Assembly: GCA_904424815.1 (NCBI GenBank)
Contig: CAJGBI010000001.1
Coordinates: forward strand, 1,321,671 to 1,385,670
Direction: 5' to 3'
Origin: Puniceicoccaceae bacterium Marseille-Q1082
GTDB lineage: Bacteria; Verrucomicrobiota; Verrucomicrobiia; Opitutales; Intestinicryptomonadaceae
Length of the DNA: 64,000 nt
The position numbers and the translations under genes are program-made. A model generated the notes under the pieces. That model did not search any database. It worked only from the letters and a program-made list of their open reading frames with translations, and was not told the origin of the DNA. Positions 57,635 to 64,000 of the stretch are shown one piece after another. Position 1 is the stretch's first letter; the number at the start of each line of letters is the position of its first letter.

Positions 57635-58591
57635 ATGAAAATCGCAATCCTCGACGGATACACTTCGACAATGGGCGAATTCGACTGGAAGGGCATAGAG
57701 GCCTTCGGGGAAGTCGCCGCGTACGACCGCACGCCGGAGGACAAAATCATCGAGCGCGCAAGGGGCGCGGAAGCCGTGCTCACCAACAAGGTTCCGATGT
57801 TCGAAGAGCAAATCTGCGCCCTTCCCGAACTCCGCTACATAGGCGTTCTCGCCACGGGCTACAACAACGTGGATTTGCGATGCGCAAAAAGCCGCGGCAT
57901 AGCCGTGACAAACATAGCGGAATACGGCACGGACAGCGTGGCGCAGGCGGTATTCGCGCACATCCTCAACATCGCCAACAAGACGGAGGAGCACTCGCAG
58001 TCCGCAAGGTCCGGCGACTGGTCGAAATGCGCCGACATCTGCTATTGCCTCGCCCCGCTCACAGAAATCGCCGGCAAGACCATCGGCATAGTCGGATACG
58101 GCGCGATAGGCAGGAGAGTGGCGCAGATAGCGAAGGCTTTCGGAATGGAAGTCGCCGCATACTCCCCGAGCAGGCCCGCAGGGACTTCCGACGCGGCGGC
58201 GCGCTTCACTACCTTGGACGACCTCCTGCGCTCCTCCGACATAATTTCGCTCAACTGCGCGCTAAACGACTCCACGAAGGAAATGGTAAACGCCGAAAGC
58301 ATCGCAAAAATGAAAGACGGCGCGTGGATTGTGAACACGGGGCGCGGCGGACTCGTCAACGAAAGGGATTTGGCCGCCGCGCTTAACTCCGGCAAAATAG
58401 GCGCCGCGGGCGTGGACGTGCTCTCGTCCGAGCCCCCGCCGCCCGACAACCCGCTGATCTCCGCAAAGAACTGCCACATCACCCCCCACATAGCCTGGAC
58501 TACGCGCGAGGCGAGGAAGCGCCTGATACAAATCGCCGCCGAAAACCTGAAATCCTGGCTCGAAGGCGGAAGCAAAAACCGCATCTGTTGA
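57635..58591 (+). CDS. D-2-hydroxyacid dehydrogenase (glycerate dehydrogenase-like)
   Basis: A 318-residue NAD-dependent enzyme of the D-isomer 2-hydroxyacid family, probably reducing hydroxypyruvate or glyoxylate. It has a substrate domain start, then the nucleotide-binding GIVGYGAIGRRVAQ motif, the catalytic Arg in NTGRGGLVNE, an acidic residue in DVLSSEPPP and the catalytic His in HITPHIAW. The SD AAAGGAA is about 10 bases before the ATG. Exact substrate is not predictable. Confidence 0.88.
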   Translation: MKIAILDGYTSTMGEFDWKGIEAFGEVAAYDRTPEDKIIERARGAEAVLTNKVPMFEEQICALPELRYIGVLATGYNNVDLRCAKSRGIAVTNIAEYGTDSVAQAVFAHILNIANKTEEHSQSARSGDWSKCADICYCLAPLTEIAGKTIGIVGYGAIGRRVAQIAKAFGMEVAAYSPSRPAGTSDAAARFTTLDDLLRSSDIISLNCALNDSTKEMVNAESIAKMKDGAWIVNTGRGGLVNERDLAAALNSGKIGAAGVDVLSSEPPPPDNPLISAKNCHITPHIAWTTREARKRLIQIAAENLKSWLEGGSKNRIC

Positions 58592-58839
58592 ACTTTTCTT
58601 TTAATCGGAGGCAAAGCAGGGCGCGGGCGCTGTTGCGCTTTTGGGCGCATATCCGTTAACGGGGGCTTTCCGCCCGCCAAATAAGGGCCGAACTCTTGTC
58701 CGGCACGTTTTGCGGAAATTCAAACTTTGGCGGAGCGGCAACTGGCGCGCCGGCGACAAACCGAGGAGGCGCGGCAAAACGACAAAATACGCGCGCAAAA
58801 ACAAAAACTTCCGCGCGGGGCGGCCGGGGATTGAAAAAG

Positions 58840-58867
58840 CCCCGCCGCCGGAAATCCGGCGCGGGCG
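58840..58867 (-). terminator. Terminator of the small lipoprotein gene
   Basis: On the minus strand a GC-rich stem CCCGC-GCCGG with a short ATTT-type loop is followed by T5 (58838-58834). It lies ~10 bases downstream of the lipoprotein stop. Confidence 0.7.
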
Positions 58868-58876
58868 CCTGGGGAA

Positions 58877-59062
58877 TCAGAGCACGTCGGGATCGTACGT
58901 CTCGTATCCGGTTCCGGAGCCGTTTATTTCCTTGCCCAAATCGTTGCCGTCGCCGAAGTACGCGGGGTCGTTCCACGATTCCGGAAGCTCGCAGCCGGAA
59001 AGCAAAAACAGCGCGGCGAACCCTAAGAAAAGCGATAAAATTTTCAAGCGGTATTTTTTCAT
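58877..59062 (-). CDS. Small lipoprotein
   Basis: A 61-residue protein with a lipobox (ALFLLSGC, Cys24) and a short Gly/Asp/Glu-rich mature part ending ETYDPDVL. No family. TTGAAA-16-TAAAAC boxes lie upstream of the ATG with a ~9-base gap, and a clear terminator follows, so a short independent transcript is likely. Confidence 0.65.
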   Translation of the reverse strand: MKKYRLKILSLFLGFAALFLLSGCELPESWNDPAYFGDGNDLGKEINGSGTGYETYDPDVL

Positions 59063-59122
59063 GGAAAATATGTTTTAGAAAATCCGCCGTTTTTTTCAAT
59101 ACGCAAATTTCGCCGGCCTGCC

Positions 59123-61051
<1,929 letters not shown>

Positions 61052-61279
61052 GAATCTGCGCGGGTTTTGGCCGCCGCGCGCGGCGGCCGTAAAACAATGC
61101 GCCAATCAAAGCAGAAAGCGGAGATTTTTTAAAGCCTAAAACTGCGGCGCCCGATTTTGCGGGCGGAAGACGGGTACGCCGGAGGGCGGCGTTTCCGCGC
61201 GCATTGCGCCAAATCGGGGCTTGACTACCAAGCGGGACTTGAAAGAGAATTGGGGATTGTAATTTAAAGAAAACGGCAA

Positions 61280-63064
61280 ATGAAACGCACAAACAATTGC
61301 AACGAGCTCACCGCCTCCGACAACGGCAAACAGGTATCGCTCATCGGATGGGTACAGTCGGTGCGCGACCACGGCGGAATAATATTCGTGGACCTTCGCG
61401 ACCGCGAGGGAATAACGCAGATAGTATTCCATCCCGAGTGCCCCGCTTACAGGGACGCCCAGAAGCTCAAGGACGAGAGCGTGGTGCAGGTGTTCGGCAA
61501 GGTATCCATGCGCGAGGGCGACACGGTGAACCCCGCGCTAAAAACCGGCGAAATCGAAGTGGTTGCGGAAAACATGGTCGTCCACAATGTCTGCGAAACC
61601 CTCCCCTTCCCGCTCGACGACGAAAAGGCCGACAAAGTCAACGAGGACTTGCGCCTGCAATACCGTTACCTCGACCTGCGCCGCCCGCGCAACCTAAACC
61701 TGCTCAGGCTGCGCCACAGGGCGGCCAAAGCTCTGCGCGAATATCTCGACTCGCAGGACTTCACGGAGGTCGAGACCCCCATACTCTTCAAGAGCACCCC
61801 CGAGGGCGCGCGCGAGTTCCTCGTGCCCAGCCGCCTAAACGCGGGGCAGTTCTACGCGCTCAACCAGTCTCCGCAGCAGTACAAGCAGATGCTGATGGTG
61901 TCCGGCATAGAGAGGTACTACCAGATGGCGAAGTGTTTCCGCGACGAAGACCTCAGGGCAGACAGGCAGCCGGAATTCACGCAGGTTGACATCGAAATGA
62001 GCTTTATCGACCGCGAGGACATGTACTCGCTGATAGAAAACATGCTCAAAAAAGTCTGGAAGGACGTGCTGGGCGTGGACATTCCGACGCCGTTTAAGAG
62101 AATGCCCTATTCGGAGGCGATGAACCGCTACGGCGTGGACAAGCCCGACACGCGCTTTGAAATGGAGTTAAACGACCTCACTGACGCGTTCAGGCAGAGC
62201 CAGTTTAAAGTGTTCGCGTCGGTCGCCAACGGGGGAGGGGCGGTAAAGGCGATAAACGCCAAGGGCCTCGCAGACATCACTCAGGGAGAGCTCAAAAACC
62301 TCGAAGACGTCGCAAAGACCCTCGGGGCAAAAGGGCTGGCTTTCATCAAGGCGGAAAACGGCGCCTGGAAAAGCCCCATACTCAAATTCCTTTCGGAGTC
62401 CGAACAGGCGGAGCTCAAAAGCAGGCTGAACATCGAAGACGGCGACATCGTGTTCTTCGCCGCCTGCGAATGGGAGCGGGCGTGCTCGATTCTCGGAAGA
62501 GTGCGCCTCGAATGCGCCAGGCTCTTGCAGGCGCGCGGCAAACTTTCGATTCCGTCCGACCAGTTCAATTTCCTCTGGGTCATAGAATTTCCGCTGATGC
62601 TCTTCGACGAAGAACAGGGAAGATACGTCTCTGCGCACCATCCCTTCACCTCGCCCGTGGAAGAGGACGTCCAGTACCTAGACTCCGACCCCCTGCGCGT
62701 CAGGGGCCAGCACTACGACATAGTTCTCAACGGCGTAGAGCTCGGCGGAGGCTCCATAAGGATACACCAGCCGCAGGTTCAGGAAAAGGTGTTCCGCGAC
62801 GTGCTCAAAATTCCGGAAGACGTAATAGAGTCGCGGTTCGGCTACATGCTCAAAGCCTTCAAATACGGCGCCCCGCCGCACGGGGGGATCGCTCTCGGCT
62901 TCGACAGGCTCGTGAGCATACTCGCAAACCGCCAGAGCATACGCGACATCATCGCCTTCCCCAAGACCCAGCGCGGGCAGGATCTCATGGCGCAGTCGCC
63001 GTGCCCGGTGACGGAAAAGCAGCTCAAAGACCTGCACATCGCGCTCGCCGACGACGCGCGGTAG
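61280..63064 (+). CDS. aspS: Aspartyl-tRNA synthetase, bacterial type
   Basis: A 594-residue class II synthetase. It has an N-terminal OB-fold anticodon domain (1-110), motif 1, motif 2 around FRDEDLRADRQPEFTQ, the bacterial GAD insertion (~290-420; AINAKGLAD) and motif 3 in GIALGFDRLV. Charges tRNA-Asp, possibly also tRNA-Asn if asparaginyl-tRNA synthetase is absent. The start MKRTNNCNEL gives the standard N-terminus. A terminator hairpin follows at 63097-63128. Confidence 0.96.
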   Translation: MKRTNNCNELTASDNGKQVSLIGWVQSVRDHGGIIFVDLRDREGITQIVFHPECPAYRDAQKLKDESVVQVFGKVSMREGDTVNPALKTGEIEVVAENMVVHNVCETLPFPLDDEKADKVNEDLRLQYRYLDLRRPRNLNLLRLRHRAAKALREYLDSQDFTEVETPILFKSTPEGAREFLVPSRLNAGQFYALNQSPQQYKQMLMVSGIERYYQMAKCFRDEDLRADRQPEFTQVDIEMSFIDREDMYSLIENMLKKVWKDVLGVDIPTPFKRMPYSEAMNRYGVDKPDTRFEMELNDLTDAFRQSQFKVFASVANGGGAVKAINAKGLADITQGELKNLEDVAKTLGAKGLAFIKAENGAWKSPILKFLSESEQAELKSRLNIEDGDIVFFAACEWERACSILGRVRLECARLLQARGKLSIPSDQFNFLWVIEFPLMLFDEEQGRYVSAHHPFTSPVEEDVQYLDSDPLRVRGQHYDIVLNGVELGGGSIRIHQPQVQEKVFRDVLKIPEDVIESRFGYMLKAFKYGAPPHGGIALGFDRLVSILANRQSIRDIIAFPKTQRGQDLMAQSPCPVTEKQLKDLHIALADDAR

Positions 63065-63096
63065 TTGGCGCGCCTTATATAATAATGCAGAAACGG

Positions 63097-63128
63097 GCGG
63101 GCTCCCATGTTGGGAGGCCGCTTTTTTT
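63097..63128 (+). terminator. Rho-independent terminator after aspS
   Basis: GCGGGCTCCC (63097-63106) and GGGAGGCCGC (63112-63121) pair with one mismatch, followed by T7. It ends about 60 bases after the aspS stop. Confidence 0.82.
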
Positions 63129-63506
63129 GCGCGGCGCAAAAAATTGCGGAACCGCGCCTCCGCGGGAGCCGCCATAATAGCGCGGATAATCGCCGGCATC
63201 CGAATATTTTTCACAGCCAATTCATTCCGCATTTTGCGCCGGCGCGCCCGAACCGCGCCTTCGGCGCATACACGCACAGCAGGGGCTGACTCGTGAATAC
63301 GCCGATTTATGCGTGGGGGTATTGGCTGCGCCAGGTTTTCGGCAATGCCGGATGCGCCGCCATAACGATAAATGCGCTCAATTATTTTCCCCGAATGCCC
63401 GCTCGCCGCGGCGGCGGGACAATACGCATGGCGGCTTCCGGCAAAATGGGCCCCGCCTAAACAACTCCCCCGCAGCAAACGGCGCGGCGGAATCCGCCGC
63501 GATTTT
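63129..63506. other. Intergenic, nothing recognised
   Basis: About 380 bases of GC-rich DNA between the aspS terminator and the convergent phosphatase gene. Short open frames here lack protein features. Confidence 0.5.
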
Positions 63507-64000
63507 TTATACCCCGCCGGAAACCGCCGCCAAAACCTTTTTGTGCAGCTCCGGCGTGCAGGAGGCTATCAGCCCCCAGTCGTGGCCTATGTCGCGCCCG
63601 CCCCGCCAGTCGGAATACGCAATGCCCGCGCCCTTCAACGCGGGCAGCAGAGCGGCAAAATCCCATACCTCCAAAAGCGCGTCCGCCATGACGTCGGCGT
63701 ACCCACGGCATAGCAGCATATACCCGTAGCAGTCTCCCCATGTGCGCGAAATCGCCGCGGCGTCCTCGAGCCGCTTCCAGCCGGCCTCCCCCCTGAGCCG
63801 CGAACAGTAGCGAGAATCGGACGTTAGCAGCGTCATGCCCTCGAGCGAAGTCCGCCTGGATGGAGACACCCGCCTGCCGTTGAAAAGGCATTCCTCGCAG
63901 TCGCCCACAATGCGCTCGCGCAAAACGGGCTGGTTTATCGCCCCCAAAACGGGCTCGCCGTTTTTCATTAGCGCAATCAACGTCCCGAAAAGCGGAACCG
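63507..64000 (-). CDS. Inositol monophosphatase-family protein, histidinol-phosphatase-like (partial)
   Basis: The 5' part is outside the window; ~164 C-terminal residues are visible. The frame is open to the window edge (VPLFGTLIALMKNGEPVLG), matching the strand after the DPxDGT motif of the family, which itself lies outside. The later Asp ligand is in EVWDFAALLPALKGAG. The PLFGTLIAL sequence is typical of HisN-type histidinol-phosphate phosphatases and CysQ-like relatives; the missing N-terminus prevents a choice. Confidence 0.82.
   Translation of the reverse strand, partial: VPLFGTLIALMKNGEPVLGAINQPVLRERIVGDCEECLFNGRRVSPSRRTSLEGMTLLTSDSRYCSRLRGEAGWKRLEDAAAISRTWGDCYGYMLLCRGYADVMADALLEVWDFAALLPALKGAGIAYSDWRGGRDIGHDWGLIASCTPELHKKVLAAVSGGV

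Overview
The window is a high-GC bacterial chromosome segment, most likely from a host-associated member of the Verrucomicrobiota (Opitutae-like). This is an inference from several traits: a PEP-CTERM protein, an AroA-cytidylate kinase fusion, many secreted glycoside hydrolases and TIM-barrel sugar enzymes, Hanks-type kinases with DUF805, SHD1 and Sel1 domains, and many genes without Shine-Dalgarno sites whose promoters almost touch the start codon.

Layout. 1-6.9 kb: end of a beta-helix protein, an SMR/guanidinium-type exporter, the minus-strand operon tyrA - aroA/cmk fusion - plsC, a ClC transporter and a PTS IIA-like protein. 7-14.7 kb: secreted carbohydrate and glycoprotein enzymes (GH13, a six-hairpin glycosidase, an unknown secreted protein, an M14 carboxypeptidase, an exported sugar-isomerase fold). 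14.7-15.3 kb: an array of modular palindromes abutting the thrS stop codon. 15.3-21.9 kb: thrS lacking the TGS domain, a LysE-type exporter, cytoplasmic GH20, DUF1015 and an AsmA-like anchored protein. 22-26.6 kb: a GntR regulator followed by a GH10 xylanase and a GH50/GH42-like clan-A hydrolase, a likely regulated xylan or plant-glycan locus.

26.6-39.45 kb is a visibly AT-richer island that begins with a broken tyrosine integrase. It holds two paralogous Ser/Thr kinases, an ECF sigma factor, a small secreted CxxC protein, a 75-residue peptide followed by a MvdD/PsnB-like ATP-grasp ligase (a candidate graspetide/omega-ester RiPP pair), Sel1/SHD1 proteins, a CreD-like membrane protein and a zinc-ribbon membrane protein. 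A perfect 28-bp palindrome separates peptide and ligase. This island is the strongest candidate for an undescribed system: kinase signalling plus an ATP-grasp-modified peptide. The peptide modification and the functional link are inferences.

39.45-64 kb returns to host composition: a sugar aminotransferase, an ADP-ribosylglycohydrolase-like protein, a ferredoxin, a PEP-CTERM protein, an AmpG-like MFS transporter, an operon with queE, queD and an M20 dipeptidase, an ECF sigma factor with a possible membrane partner, HAD phosphatases, two RNA methyltransferases, a 2-hydroxyacid dehydrogenase, an ABC-F ATPase, aspS and the end of an inositol-monophosphatase-like gene. No rRNA, tRNA or CRISPR array was recognised.
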